From: Diplonema japonicum | Lineage: Eukaryota > Euglenozoa > Diplonemea > Diplonemida > Diplonemidae | DNA: 64,000 bases | Reading direction: 5' to 3' | Assembly (NCBI GenBank): GCA_964019335.1 | Contig: OZ025729.1 | Coordinates: forward strand, 186,001 to 250,000 | Shown: positions 29,651-40,203 of the stretch, piece by piece | Layout: every line of letters begins with the position of its first letter | How positions within the stretch are numbered: position 1 is the stretch's first letter | Notes under the pieces: generated by a model | Told to the model about the DNA's origin: nothing | Database searches by the model: none | The model's input: the letters and a program-made list of their open reading frames with translations, nothing else | Position numbers and translations under genes: made by a program

Positions 29651-32600
29651 ATGCCTCGCACGGAAGGAGTGAAGGTGGGGGAGTACAGGAAGCCGAACCT
29701 GCTGTCTGCGGTGCTGTTCGTGATGGTGAAGAACTACCGTCTGAAGCTGAAGGAGTGGAAGTCCACGATGCTGGAGGTGCTGCTCCCGACGCTGTTCCTG
29801 ACGATGCTTGTGCCGGCGTACGTGGCGGCGGGGTCGGTGCGGTGGGACAACCGGTCCTTCCTGGACAACCACCTGGACGTGGACGAGTACTTCAACCCAT
29901 GGATGTGCCGGCTGCGGGGGGCGACGGAGCCCGAGGGGTACGCAGAGTGCGTGGACCGACCGAAGCCGTGGCACTGCCTGGGGAACCTGTGTCTGAACTC
30001 GACGGTACCGGACAAGGACACGGAGGAGCTGGAGGTGCTTCTGGGCCGGTGGTTCTACGTGGTGAACTCGACGACGGTGCCGAGCTTCGACACGATCGCG
30101 CTGTGGCGCCACTTCGCGCAGACGGTGGACATTCCCGGGTGGGACAGCTGGGACGACAACATGGCTGTGGCGCTGGGGACGGGGGCAAACGTGAGCATCG
30201 TGGCAGAGCACCCTTCTCTGCAAGGGGTGGCGGACCGGCTGGACGCTTGGCTCCTGAACAGCACCTACACCTACCAGTTCACGCGGAAGGAGTTCAAGAC
30301 GGAGAAGGAAGCGACGGACTACGCGAAGTCGGAGGGGTCATCGAAGATTTGGGCGCTGATCGTGGTGCGGGGGCCGACCGACTTCACGATTCGAATGAAC
30401 CGGACGGCGACCCCTGACACGGGGACGGACGAGGCGTTGGAGAAGGGGCTCGACAAGCAGTTCCGGCAGTACCTCGGGGGCGGGTTCCTCACCCTGCAGA
30501 CCCTCATCAACGCGAACTTGACGGGGACGGACGACAGCTCGGCGGCGGTGGTCCCGATGCCGATCCAGGGCTTCAAGCAGAACAGCTTCCTGGAGGAGGC
30601 AGGAGGCTTCCTCCCGATCATCCTGACCCTCGCCTTTCTCTTCCCCATGTCGCAGGTGGTGTCGTCGATCGTGCGCGAGAAGGAGGCGCGGATCCGGGAG
30701 GCGATGCTCATCATGGGCCTCTCGTCCTCCGCCTTCAAGCTCTCCTGGCTCCTCACTACCGTGTTGCAGATGTCGGTCACGGGGATCCTCCTCACCATCG
30801 TGGTGAAGGCCTCCTACCTGAACGAGACCATCTATGGGATCATCTTCATGCTGTTCTGGAGCTACTGCGTCTCCCTGGCGGCTGCGGGGATCCTCCTCTC
30901 CGTGTTGTTCTCGAAGGCCTCCCTTGCGAGCCTGATGAGTCCGATGCTGTACCTTCTCAGCGCGATCCCCTCCTTCATCCTGACGAACCCCTCACTCACC
31001 ACGAAGACAGGGCTGTCCCTCTTCAGCACCTACGCCTTCTCCCAGTCTGTGGGGCTGGTGTTCAGGGCTGCTGGGAAGGGAGACCCCATGACGTGGGACA
31101 GTGCGGGGGACGGGAGCTACTCCTTCAACAGGGGCCTCCTCTTCATGTGGATCGATACCTTCCTGTACCTGGTCCTTGCCGCCTGGCTGGATCAGGTGGT
31201 CCCCAGCGAGTGGGGGGCGAAGAAACCCTTCTTCTACTACTGCTGGCCCCCTCTTTGGTTCCACTCTGCTTCGGAAACGGCGAACTTCAAGGGCCTCGGG
31301 ACGGACGGGATGTTGGACCGCACCAACATGGAGACGATCACGGACAGGGAGCTCCTCGCAAAGGAACGGGTGAGGGTGACGAACATCCGGAAGGAGTTTG
31401 GGGACCTTGTGAAGTTCGGGAAGGCGGACAAGGTGGCGGTGAACAACGTGAACCTGTCGCTGTACGAGGGGCAGATCCTTGCCCTGCTGGGGCACAACGG
31501 GGCGGGGAAGACGACCCTCATCAACATGCTGACGGGGATGCTGCCTGTGACCTCAGGGGACGCGGCTGTCTACGGGAACTCAGTGTGCCACGAGATGGAG
31601 GCGGTCCGGAGGGACATCGGGCTGTGCCCGCAGCACAACATTTTGTGGGACAACATAACCTGTGCGGAGCACCTGCGCTTCTACGGGCGCGTGAAGGGGA
31701 TCCCGTCTGACGAGCTGGAGGACCAGGTGGACGACATCCTGCACAAGGTGGAGCTCTTCGACAAGAAGGAGACCAACTCGGCTGCGCTGTCCGGCGGGAT
31801 GAAGCGGAAGCTCAGTGTGGGGATCTCTCTGATCGGGGGTTCCCGGTTCATCATCTTGGACGAGCCGACGGCGGGGATGGACGTGCAGGCGAGGCGGGCA
31901 ATCTGGGACCTCTTGAAAAGCGTGCGGGATGGGCGCACCATCCTGCTGACGACACACTTCATGGACGAGGCGGACCTGCTCGGGGACTCGATCGCGATCT
32001 TGCACGACGGCCGCGTGCACTGCCACGGGTCGTCCTTCTTCTTGAAGCAGAAGCTTGGGGTCGGCTACAACCTTACAATGGAGCTGGGACCCAGCGGCGA
32101 CGTCGATGCCATCACGAACACCATCAAAAGCGAGATCGAACCGCTGAACGAAGCAAGAAACATGCAGCAGGTCGAGCTTCTGTCTGCTGCTGGGTCGGAG
32201 CTTGCGTTCAGGGTCCCGATGTGGGGTCTTCCCAACTTCTCGCGCATGTTCGAACAGCTGGAGCAGAAGGGGAGTGAGCTGGGGATCAATTCGTTCGGGA
32301 TGAGCGTGACCACCTTGGAGGAGATCTTCATCAAGATCGCCCACGACAACGAGCACCATAGCTCCCTCGCAGACGCTGAAAATGAGAGAAAGGGACATGA
32401 GCACGAACATGTTCTGCGCACCCTGGACATCAGCCCTGAGGAAAAGATGCATGGCTCGGAGTTGATGTCGTCTCAGTGGCGCGGGCTGTTCTTCAAGAGG
32501 TTCCAGTACAGCAAGCGGGACAAGTGCACGATTTGCTTCCAGCTGATCCTCCCTGTGGTGGTGGTGGCTTACACGCTTGGCCTGTTGCGTCTCAACGTGA

Positions 32601-34897
32601 CGAACCTGGACGCGATCTCCCTGGACAAGTACGGGAAGGACTCGATCTTCCCGGTAGCTCCTGCGACAAGCCCGTACGGTGCGATCCCTCCTCTCGAAGG
32701 GGTGACTCCGATGCCCGAGGCCTTCAACACGGCAGTGAACATGAGCAACTGGCTGCTGCACAGGACGGACACGAAGGACACGAAGTGCTGGCAGGCGCTG
32801 TTCCAAGAAACGTCGAACCTCGAGGCGGCCAAGACGCTGTTCTTCAACGCGAGCAACACGCACAGCATTGCGGTCGCCTTCAACAGCCTTGCGAACTCGG
32901 TGTACAAGCAGAAGAATGGGAACAACACGTATGTGTCGATGGTCAACGACCCGCTCCCCTTCAGCGACTTCTTCAAAGAGCAGCTGAAGAGCTTCATGGC
33001 GGTGAACATCGCGACCAACATCATGCTCCCCTTCTGCTTCATCCCCGCCAACTACGTCGCCTTCATGGTGAAGGAGCGTGTCACGAAGTCGAAGCACGTG
33101 CAGGTGGTGTCCGGTGTGCGCCTCCCTGTCTATTGGATGTCGAACTTTTGTTGGGACCTCCTCGCCTTCATGGTGAGCACCTTCTTGTGCTTCTTGATGT
33201 TCTTCATCTTCAACCGAAAGGAGTACGTGGGTGGGGGCGAGACCTTCCTCGCCACCTTCTTGCTGTTCTTCTTCTACGGGGTGACAGCAATCTGGGCAGC
33301 GTACCTGTCGTCCTTCTACTTCGAGAGCCCGACTGTGGGGCAGAACACGGTGCTGCTGGGGAACTACTTCTCTGGGTTCGCGCTGGTGATGACGGTCGGG
33401 ATTCTGCAAATGGTGAAGTCGACGAGGAAGGTGGCGAAGGTGCTGCGGTTCGTGTTCCGCGTGATCCCGTCCTTCTGCTTGGGGGACGGGATCCTGGCCC
33501 TGGCACAGCTTCCCTCGAACAAGAAGATGGGGATAACGAGCGACGGGGCGCTGGCGATGGACGTGGTTGGGTGGGACATTGTGTTCTTGTGCATCATGTG
33601 CCCTGTGTACGCGCTCCTGTCCCTTTCGCATGACTTCCCGCAGATCTGGTACGCCCTCGGGGTGAGGAAGCCTCCTCCGTCCCTGGACACTGTGCGGGAC
33701 GGCGGCGGCGGCGGCAGCAGCAGCAGAAAAGAAGAAGAAGACGACGACGTGGCGGCGGAGAGGCAGGCTGTCCTCGGGGGAAGGGGAGGGGACGTGGTGC
33801 GGGTGAAGGGGCTTCGGAAGGTGTACCCGGGGACGGAGGGACGGCGTCCGAAGGTGGCGGTGAAGGAAGTGACCTTCGGGGTGAAGACGGGCGAGATCTT
33901 CGCCTTCCTCGGGACGAACGGGGCGGGGAAGACGACGGTGATCTCGATGCTGGCGGGGGACTTCAAGCCGACGGTTGGAACGGCGTCGATCAAGGGCTAC
34001 GACGTGGTGACGGAGGCGACGGAGGCGAAGCGGGAGCTGGGGTACTGCCCGCAGTTCGACGCGCTGCTGGACCTGCTGACCCCTCGGGAGCACATGCGGC
34101 TGTACGCGGGGCTGCGCGGGGTTCGGCGGGAGAGGGGGGAAGCGATGGCGGCGGGGCTGGCGCGGATCCTCGGCTTCGAGGAGCACCTGGACACGGAGTG
34201 CAAGCAGCTGTCGGGAGGGAACAAGAGGAAGACGAGCATCGCGATCTCCCTGATCGGGGGCCCGTCGTGCATCCTGCTGGACGAGCCGACTGCGGGGATG
34301 GACCCCGTGGCGAGGCGTGGGATGTGGACAGCGCTCCAATCCATCGGGAAGGGCCGGTGCGTGATCCTGACGACGCACCACCTGGAGGAGGTGGAGGCGC
34401 TGGCCCACCGCACGGCGATCATGGTGGACGGGAGCCTGCAGTGCCTGGGGACGCTGTCCCACCTGAAGCACAAGTTCGGCGGGGCCTACGAGATCCAGGT
34501 GAAGGTGGTCCCAGAGAAGGAGACCGTGGTCCACGACTTCTTCGCCACCACCTTCCCCACCTCCCTCCTCATCGAGCAGACCAACCACAGGCTCACCTAC
34601 CAGCTCCCTGCAGGGCAGAAACTCTCCTCCATGTTCGCCATCATCCACGAGGCCCGCGGCCCCCTCGGCATCGTTGACTACTCCATCACAGAGACCTCCC
34701 TCGAGCAGGTCTTCATCGCAATCTGCAAGAAGTACATTAACTCAGATGCTGACAGTCATCAAGAGCACCCTGAGGGATGTTCACCTGATACCACCGAGTT
34801 GGTGTGTGTAAAGGGCTGCCCTAGAAAAGAAACTCTGAATGAAACGAAAAGGGAGCAAGGGCAAGGTGCGCCTCTAGATGGAAAATTCCTTGTTTGA
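29651..34897 (+). CDS. ABCA-type full ABC transporter, copy 1
   Basis: The product is 1748 aa from the ATG at 29651 (MPRTEGVKVGEY); the open frame further upstream is poly-Lys/Phe low complexity. Layout: a first membrane helix near residue 45, a large extracytoplasmic loop, more helices (about 320-560), NBD1, a second membrane half (about 960-1330), an acidic Gly/Ser/Glu/Asp-rich linker, and NBD2. NBD1 has Walker A GHNGAGKTT (about 614), signature LSGGMKRK (713) and Walker B IILDEPTAGMD. NBD2 has GTNGAGKTT (about 1421), LSGGNKRK (1520) and ILLDEPTAGMD. The NBD signatures and single-chain TMD-NBD-TMD-NBD order fit the ABCA (lipid transporter) subfamily. The substrate cannot be read from sequence. 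Both ATP sites look intact. The C-terminal tail (SDADSHQEH... to GKFLV) is Cys-containing and unlike copy 2. Confidence 0.95.
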   Translation: MPRTEGVKVGEYRKPNLLSAVLFVMVKNYRLKLKEWKSTMLEVLLPTLFLTMLVPAYVAAGSVRWDNRSFLDNHLDVDEYFNPWMCRLRGATEPEGYAECVDRPKPWHCLGNLCLNSTVPDKDTEELEVLLGRWFYVVNSTTVPSFDTIALWRHFAQTVDIPGWDSWDDNMAVALGTGANVSIVAEHPSLQGVADRLDAWLLNSTYTYQFTRKEFKTEKEATDYAKSEGSSKIWALIVVRGPTDFTIRMNRTATPDTGTDEALEKGLDKQFRQYLGGGFLTLQTLINANLTGTDDSSAAVVPMPIQGFKQNSFLEEAGGFLPIILTLAFLFPMSQVVSSIVREKEARIREAMLIMGLSSSAFKLSWLLTTVLQMSVTGILLTIVVKASYLNETIYGIIFMLFWSYCVSLAAAGILLSVLFSKASLASLMSPMLYLLSAIPSFILTNPSLTTKTGLSLFSTYAFSQSVGLVFRAAGKGDPMTWDSAGDGSYSFNRGLLFMWIDTFLYLVLAAWLDQVVPSEWGAKKPFFYYCWPPLWFHSASETANFKGLGTDGMLDRTNMETITDRELLAKERVRVTNIRKEFGDLVKFGKADKVAVNNVNLSLYEGQILALLGHNGAGKTTLINMLTGMLPVTSGDAAVYGNSVCHEMEAVRRDIGLCPQHNILWDNITCAEHLRFYGRVKGIPSDELEDQVDDILHKVELFDKKETNSAALSGGMKRKLSVGISLIGGSRFIILDEPTAGMDVQARRAIWDLLKSVRDGRTILLTTHFMDEADLLGDSIAILHDGRVHCHGSSFFLKQKLGVGYNLTMELGPSGDVDAITNTIKSEIEPLNEARNMQQVELLSAAGSELAFRVPMWGLPNFSRMFEQLEQKGSELGINSFGMSVTTLEEIFIKIAHDNEHHSSLADAENERKGHEHEHVLRTLDISPEEKMHGSELMSSQWRGLFFKRFQYSKRDKCTICFQLILPVVVVAYTLGLLRLNVTNLDAISLDKYGKDSIFPVAPATSPYGAIPPLEGVTPMPEAFNTAVNMSNWLLHRTDTKDTKCWQALFQETSNLEAAKTLFFNASNTHSIAVAFNSLANSVYKQKNGNNTYVSMVNDPLPFSDFFKEQLKSFMAVNIATNIMLPFCFIPANYVAFMVKERVTKSKHVQVVSGVRLPVYWMSNFCWDLLAFMVSTFLCFLMFFIFNRKEYVGGGETFLATFLLFFFYGVTAIWAAYLSSFYFESPTVGQNTVLLGNYFSGFALVMTVGILQMVKSTRKVAKVLRFVFRVIPSFCLGDGILALAQLPSNKKMGITSDGALAMDVVGWDIVFLCIMCPVYALLSLSHDFPQIWYALGVRKPPPSLDTVRDGGGGGSSSRKEEEDDDVAAERQAVLGGRGGDVVRVKGLRKVYPGTEGRRPKVAVKEVTFGVKTGEIFAFLGTNGAGKTTVISMLAGDFKPTVGTASIKGYDVVTEATEAKRELGYCPQFDALLDLLTPREHMRLYAGLRGVRRERGEAMAAGLARILGFEEHLDTECKQLSGGNKRKTSIAISLIGGPSCILLDEPTAGMDPVARRGMWTALQSIGKGRCVILTTHHLEEVEALAHRTAIMVDGSLQCLGTLSHLKHKFGGAYEIQVKVVPEKETVVHDFFATTFPTSLLIEQTNHRLTYQLPAGQKLSSMFAIIHEARGPLGIVDYSITETSLEQVFIAICKKYINSDADSHQEHPEGCSPDTTELVCVKGCPRKETLNETKREQGQGAPLDGKFLV

Positions 34898-35571
34898 TTT
34901 TCTTTTTTTTTAAAAAAAAACCTTTTTGTTTATCCTCAATACCTAACTTCTTTGTTTGTTTGTTTGTTTTTCTTTTTTTTCTTGTTGTTAAGCTGTGAAG
35001 AGGGGGAAAAAAAATGGTAACAAGGGTCTCCCCACCACTGCTTCAAACCAATGTAAGAATAATCATGCTGGTGTTCATGTAGAGGGGGGTTTCCCTTTTC
35101 CCCCTTTTTTTTTTTTTAACCCTCCCCGCTTATTAATTTTACCCAGAAAGAATGAAGAAAAAAAAAAAGTGCATTTTTTATATTGATAAACAGCTATCAA
35201 GAGAAAGAAAAAAAAAAAGAGAGAAAATAAAAAAAAAAAAGGTTTTGTTTGTCAGCGTTATGCGTTGTAAAATGAATTTTTTTTTGTTTTCTCTTTACCT
35301 ATTTTGCATTCGATCTTTTTTTTTTTTTTCTTTGTTTTTTGAAGCCGTTCAAGGGACAAGCTTCCTACTCATTACATGTAGATATAGCCAGCCCCTATTC
35401 TCCATTTTTTCGGAGCCAAAAAAAACAATGATATTCCTTTCTCCTGCATAAAAAAGATTGCCTTTTTTTCTTCTTTTTTTCTTTTTGTTTCTTGACTCCA
35501 ATAATATTATTTATTCTTTTCCTCCTATCTCGTGTTTTTTCTTTTACCAAAGCACAAGTACTGGTACTGGC

Positions 35572-35605
<34 letters not shown>

Positions 35606-35981
35606 CATGTCCACTTTAGCAATTTCGGCGTGCAACATAAAGCTCTTTTTTTTTTCTTTTTTTCCCCTGCCTGTTCTTTTTTTTTCCCCCCGTTCTGAAT
35701 TTATCTTCCCCCACAAAGATAAAAAGAAGGGTGAAAAAAAAAAAAAAGGTTGTTTCAAAAAAAAAAAAAAAAAAAAAAAAGAGAGAGAAAAATATTTATA
35801 CCTCCCTGCGTTTTTTTTTTTTTTTTTTTTGTTTCCTCTTTCTTTCTTTTTTTATTTTATTTTTTATATATTTCCGCCCCCTCCTTTTTTTTTTTTTTTA
35901 CCTTCCTTCCTTCCTTATTTCCCCCCCTACCCCCACCCCCTCCTTGCAAAAAAAAATATACAAAGGGGGAGGGGGGGAAAA
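34898..35981 (+). other. Spacer before adenylyl cyclase gene
   Basis: No gene is seen. It is rich in homopolymers: A runs around 35574-35604 and 35758-35780, and many T runs. A pyrimidine tract at 35800-35945 precedes a short purine-rich leader. The in-frame extension of the next gene up to 35532 is low-complexity translation. Confidence 0.6.
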
Positions 35982-38885
35982 ATGCTCTGCAAAAACGTGA
36001 GTTTTATGCTCCTCTTGGCGGCAACAGGTACAACAGGGATGTCAGATAATAGCGTTGTAACCCTTGCACATCCTCACGGGGAGCCCACCTCAAAAGTACT
36101 CAGAGCCGCAGCAGAGAGATTCACACAACTCACCGGCATCCAGGTGGAGATTGTTGATGAACCATGGTCGTCCCTCTATGACGTTCTTCTAGCGAACCTC
36201 TCCAAAGGTACCGGATCCGATATTGTCACAGTGGGCTCAACATGGACCTCCGACCTTTTCGAGAGAGGCCTGCTTACCTCCATTTCAGACGAAATGAGCA
36301 GCTGGCGTTTAATACGAGGGGTCTTCGGTGACATCTCCCGCGATTTTGTGAGGAATTTGGATTTCTCATATATGTTCCCAGCGAAGAACACAGATGTGTT
36401 GGAGTGGTACGTCCTGCCGGTTAACATCGACACCCCGGTGTTGTTTTATAGGAAGGATTTGTACGAAAAATATCTTAAGCAAGAAACACCGCCGTCGACG
36501 ATTGACGAAGCGAAGATTTTCGGTGCAAAGATAGCCGAGCTTGCCAAGCTCGATAATTTAACGTTGTACACATGGGGCGTCCCGGACAAGAGTGCGACAA
36601 GCGAGGTCATGCAGTCCTTGGTGACCTTCATCCACGGCCATGGTTCCGCGTTTGTAGGGAGCGGTGGTTCCTGCACTTTCACCGATGACATCTTCAAACA
36701 ATCGTTGTCCGCTTATATCGAGCTCGTTAAACAAACCCCTTGGAGGGGGCAGTCCCCGCACGATATCGCTCGTCACTTCAAAAACGGAAATATAATACAT
36801 TTTACCGGAGCCACCTGGCTGTGGTGGAACATGATAGGTGGTGCTGTGTCTTCCTCCGATATCGGAATTACTCTGGTTCCGTCCGGTCCGACCGGACCAT
36901 ACACATTTCTAGGAGGTTCCGGGTGGTCGATCCCGTCATGGGTGTCGAAGGAGAAGCGAAAGCTAGCATGGTCATTCATCCAGTTCTTCATGGAACCCCA
37001 GGAACCATGGCTGAGCAAGATTGTGTTCAGCGCCACGCTGATCCCCGCTTACGAATCAGTAGTGCGAACAGCGAAGATCGGAAGCACGTCGATCCCCAGA
37101 TTGTCACGAATAACGCTATTGAACAATGCAAATCCGATCGATCTCCTGCCTGCACATTTCACAGATCCCAACACCGCAATGCTAGCTGTCCCTGACGGTG
37201 ATTGGGCTGGTTTTAATCGGACTGTCAAGATTGAATTTAACACCCCAACATGGGTGACAGGATACCAGTTAACTACCTCTTTTGGGATGTCTGCTGATGA
37301 CCCGACCAAATGGACGGTTTATGGTGTTCGATGGGATGGTGTGAGGGTTCATCTTGATGGGAGGGTTGAAAGACTGCCGCTTCTTCGTGGTGAGACGTCA
37401 GTGGTGTTCAACATCGATGAGGCGTTGAGGGGCAGCTTCAGAATATATCTTCTTGAAATCGAGGATCTCCGTGGTGCCGCGTGCAACGACGTGTGTGAGA
37501 TAACGATTGACCAGCTCGCGTTTTCCGTCCCGCTTCACTACCCACAGCGTGCGTTCTTCAAAATAGCTCGTCTTGAGAAGAACAAAACCGTTCAGAGGAT
37601 GGTGCAGCGTGCGATAGGTGGTGTGTCGCTCGATTTAGCAGCACAGCAGGCTTGCAATGAAATGCTTGACATTACGTACGACGAACCGGTTGAAACCGTT
37701 TCGTCATCAAGCACGCAGAACGCGACTGTTATTATTGTGGTGATCGTTCTTTCAATTCTGTTTGCAGTGTTATCCATCGGCGGGTGTGTGTGCGCTAGGT
37801 TGTTTTTCAACGAGCGGGCGTATTTTGTGAGGCACGCTCCTCGAGACGGCGACATCGTCTTTGTCTTCACGGATATACAGAAGTCCAGCGAGCTTTGGTC
37901 CTTCGATCAGACGATGATGACGGAAGCATTACGCATTCACCATGAGAGCATTCGCAGTCAAATTCAAAGATTCTCCGGATACGAGATTAAAACCATCGGT
38001 GACGCGTTCATGGTCGCCTTCCAGTCGCCGATTAATGCGTTGGATTTCATGTGCCAAGTGCAGATTTCTATGTTCAACAAAACATGGCCCGACACCTTGT
38101 CAACCCACCCTGCTGGTAAACGAGAACCCGGGCAGCACAACGGTTTACGTGTTAGAATGGGAGCACATATCGGGACAGCAAATGTAGTCCGAACCCCTCA
38201 AGGAGGATTTGACTATGATGGTGCGACTGTTAACCTCACCGCAAGAGTTTCAGATAGCGGTGACGGCGGGCAGATTCTTATCACGGAAGACCTCTACACG
38301 GCGGTAGAATCGATTATGGAAGATGGTGTATCGACAGTGGAGGTAACATATTTGGGGGAGTACAATTACGAAGGGATTGGGAGCCCGGTTTCGGTGATAC
38401 AGGTGTCGCCCTTGGAGCTGATCGAGAGGGTGTTTCCTCCACTTCGCAAAGCTGTGCCAATGAGAGACGAGAACGATTCACATGATTCAATGATGTCTTC
38501 AATTGAGTACGAAGACAAGCGGGAGATCGTAGCACGGATGCAGCAGATACGGAGGTACATCGCGTACCATTACAGCAAGATAGGGATACCGCTTTCTAAC
38601 CTCTCTCACATGATCCTTGCGACGGGTATTGGGGAGTCGGTTCTTGAAGCTCTTCTTGTTGTTGCTGTCGAGGGTACTCTTGTGTGTAAACCCGTGTCTG
38701 CGCCGAACGTCCGCGGGTCCATCGCGCGCAGCACGCCGCACTATACTTTGAGATGGGAAAGCGTTTCTGTTGTCCTTCGCCGGCTTCCCTTCGGTACTGT
38801 GATCGAAATGGCTAGCAATCTACCTGCCCTCCCTCCGACCTCTAAGAACAAGGCTAGCCTTCCATTGAACCCACTGGTCGCGTGA
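35982..38885 (+). CDS. Receptor-type adenylyl cyclase with extracellular solute-binding-protein domain
   Basis: The product is 967 aa, starting at the ATG at 35982, which gives a signal peptide (MLCKNVSFMLLLAATG). Residues about 25-400 resemble a family-1 ABC solute-binding protein of the sugar-binding MalE type (LTGIQVEIVDEPW, SDIVTVGSTWTSDLFERG). Residues about 411-515 look like a beta-sandwich. One membrane span follows at about 581-606, then a class III cyclase domain from about 620. Metal-binding Asp631 (FTDIQKSSELW) and Asp674 (KTIGDAF) are present, as are Asn751 and Arg755 (VNLTAR). Lys670 and Asp744 match adenine-selecting residues, so ATP rather than GTP is the likely substrate. A single span with an intracellular cyclase resembles trypanosomatid receptor cyclases. 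The last 160 residues are unassigned. It probably converts binding of an external solute into cAMP. Confidence 0.88.
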   Translation: MLCKNVSFMLLLAATGTTGMSDNSVVTLAHPHGEPTSKVLRAAAERFTQLTGIQVEIVDEPWSSLYDVLLANLSKGTGSDIVTVGSTWTSDLFERGLLTSISDEMSSWRLIRGVFGDISRDFVRNLDFSYMFPAKNTDVLEWYVLPVNIDTPVLFYRKDLYEKYLKQETPPSTIDEAKIFGAKIAELAKLDNLTLYTWGVPDKSATSEVMQSLVTFIHGHGSAFVGSGGSCTFTDDIFKQSLSAYIELVKQTPWRGQSPHDIARHFKNGNIIHFTGATWLWWNMIGGAVSSSDIGITLVPSGPTGPYTFLGGSGWSIPSWVSKEKRKLAWSFIQFFMEPQEPWLSKIVFSATLIPAYESVVRTAKIGSTSIPRLSRITLLNNANPIDLLPAHFTDPNTAMLAVPDGDWAGFNRTVKIEFNTPTWVTGYQLTTSFGMSADDPTKWTVYGVRWDGVRVHLDGRVERLPLLRGETSVVFNIDEALRGSFRIYLLEIEDLRGAACNDVCEITIDQLAFSVPLHYPQRAFFKIARLEKNKTVQRMVQRAIGGVSLDLAAQQACNEMLDITYDEPVETVSSSSTQNATVIIVVIVLSILFAVLSIGGCVCARLFFNERAYFVRHAPRDGDIVFVFTDIQKSSELWSFDQTMMTEALRIHHESIRSQIQRFSGYEIKTIGDAFMVAFQSPINALDFMCQVQISMFNKTWPDTLSTHPAGKREPGQHNGLRVRMGAHIGTANVVRTPQGGFDYDGATVNLTARVSDSGDGGQILITEDLYTAVESIMEDGVSTVEVTYLGEYNYEGIGSPVSVIQVSPLELIERVFPPLRKAVPMRDENDSHDSMMSSIEYEDKREIVARMQQIRRYIAYHYSKIGIPLSNLSHMILATGIGESVLEALLVVAVEGTLVCKPVSAPNVRGSIARSTPHYTLRWESVSVVLRRLPFGTVIEMASNLPALPPTSKNKASLPLNPLVA

Positions 38886-40203
38886 CGAAGGAGTCTGCTT
38901 TACGGAGGGGTAAAAAAAAAAAAAGGGAAAAAAAAAAAAAGAAAAAAAAAAGGAAACTTTTCGTTTTCGCAGAGGATCTCTCTTTTTTTTTCTTTTTTTT
39001 CTCTTCTCTTCTTCTCTCCTTTTTTTTTTTTTTTTTTAATTATTATTATTATTATCTTTTGTTTTGTTGTTGTTTATCGGCTTTCCAGTCGGCGACGAGA
39101 ACTTCTATCCCCCCCCCCCCCCCCCCAGGCATAGCTGTGTAACGAATCGGTTTTCGCACATCTTCGCATTTCTCTGAGCGCAAATTTTCGCAGTGCGAAA
39201 ATAGTACAAAACTATGTGAAACTATGTACTTCACTGTTCCTGTCCTCGACCTTCCTCCAAACTTCATACTGTGAAAACATGATGCGAAAACCGATTCGCA
39301 TCACTACTATGCCTGGTAGACAGACCTAGTTTACACATAGAAAACTTTTTTTTTGGGAGCAATTGCAAAACTAAAGAAAAGTGATTTTATCGACGTTTTT
39401 AAGGCTGATATGAACCCCCCCCTTCCCCCCTTCTTTCTTTTCGTGTCTGGTCTTTTGGAAAAAGCGCCGTTTTAGTTTAGCGAAGAACATATTAACAGGT
39501 AAATTATTATTTATCTTAAATGTTCCCGTCGATTTTGCTTTTTCTGCAGGTTTTTTGTTTTTGTTTTTGTTTTTTGCAGGCGTCCTGCCACATACCGCAG
39601 GTACCCTTAAATGTTTCTCTTTTTTTTTAAAGGAGGAGAAACCGCTGCTGAAAGGGATAGGTGCAGGTAGAGGATGAGAACAAGGGGGCGTCTCACAAAG
39701 ACTTCCTTTAACTCATATATATATATATATTTTTTTTTTCTTTTTTCTTTTTTACCAACGATTCTAAAGCTACAGTTTCTGTACTTTATTGGGTGGTAGG
39801 GATAGCATGGAAATATAAGAAGTACATCAGCTCAGGGTGGCGAACAGGCAGCAAACTGCATGAGCGCAGAATCTTGGTTACCCGCACGCATTAAGGACGC
39901 GGAAGAAGGTACACCTCGGCCGCGGAACGCCCTTTGTAATCAAGTAGACAGTTCTTTTGTGCAGAGCGCCGCCAATATCGGCCTCCTTTAACTCTCTTTT
40001 TTCTTTTTAAGAACAAGGGGGCGCCACGCGGCGTCACAAAGACTTCCTTTAAATCATACATTTCTTTTTTGTTTTAAACAATATTATTGTCAAGACTAAA
40101 AAAAAAAAAAAACTAGTTGGATGGCAGCGTAGTGAGCTATTTATTAGGTAAGAATCTTCCGCTCGTTCGTGCGCACAAATATTTAAAAAAAAAAAAAAAA
40201 AAG
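38886..40203 (+). other. Spacer with MITE-like element and direct repeats
   Basis: No gene is supported. It contains homopolymers, a 17-18 bp poly(C) run ending at 39126, an inverted-repeat element (39125-39316), an (AT)n run near 39716, and a direct repeat of about 40 bp (from 39678 and from 40010, sharing GAACAAGGGGGCG and TCACAAAGACTTCCTTTAA). A GGCCTCCTTTA block at 39980 echoes one near 13880. Confidence 0.55.
39125..39316. mobile_element. 192-bp MITE-like element with imperfect terminal inverted repeats
   Basis: The ends CCAGGCATAG (39125) and CTATGCCTGG (to 39316) are inverted. The similarity extends inward about 36 bp and includes a perfect inverted CGAATCGGTTTTCGCA (39143-39158 against 39283-39298). 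The interior holds a small palindrome, TTTTCGCAGTGCGAAAA. There is no coding capacity. Size and structure fit a non-autonomous DNA transposon. I see no clear target-site duplication, and the left end abuts poly(C). Confidence 0.7.

Noticed and set aside
31580-34648. 1022-residue antisense ORF inside ABC transporter 1 (and 1035 residues in copy 2)
   Set aside because: Arg/His/Leu-rich translation caused by high GC at third positions of the transporter. No family features.
35532-35981. Extended N-terminus of the adenylyl cyclase
   Set aside because: Poly-Lys and poly-Phe from homopolymers; the ATG at 35982 gives a proper signal peptide.
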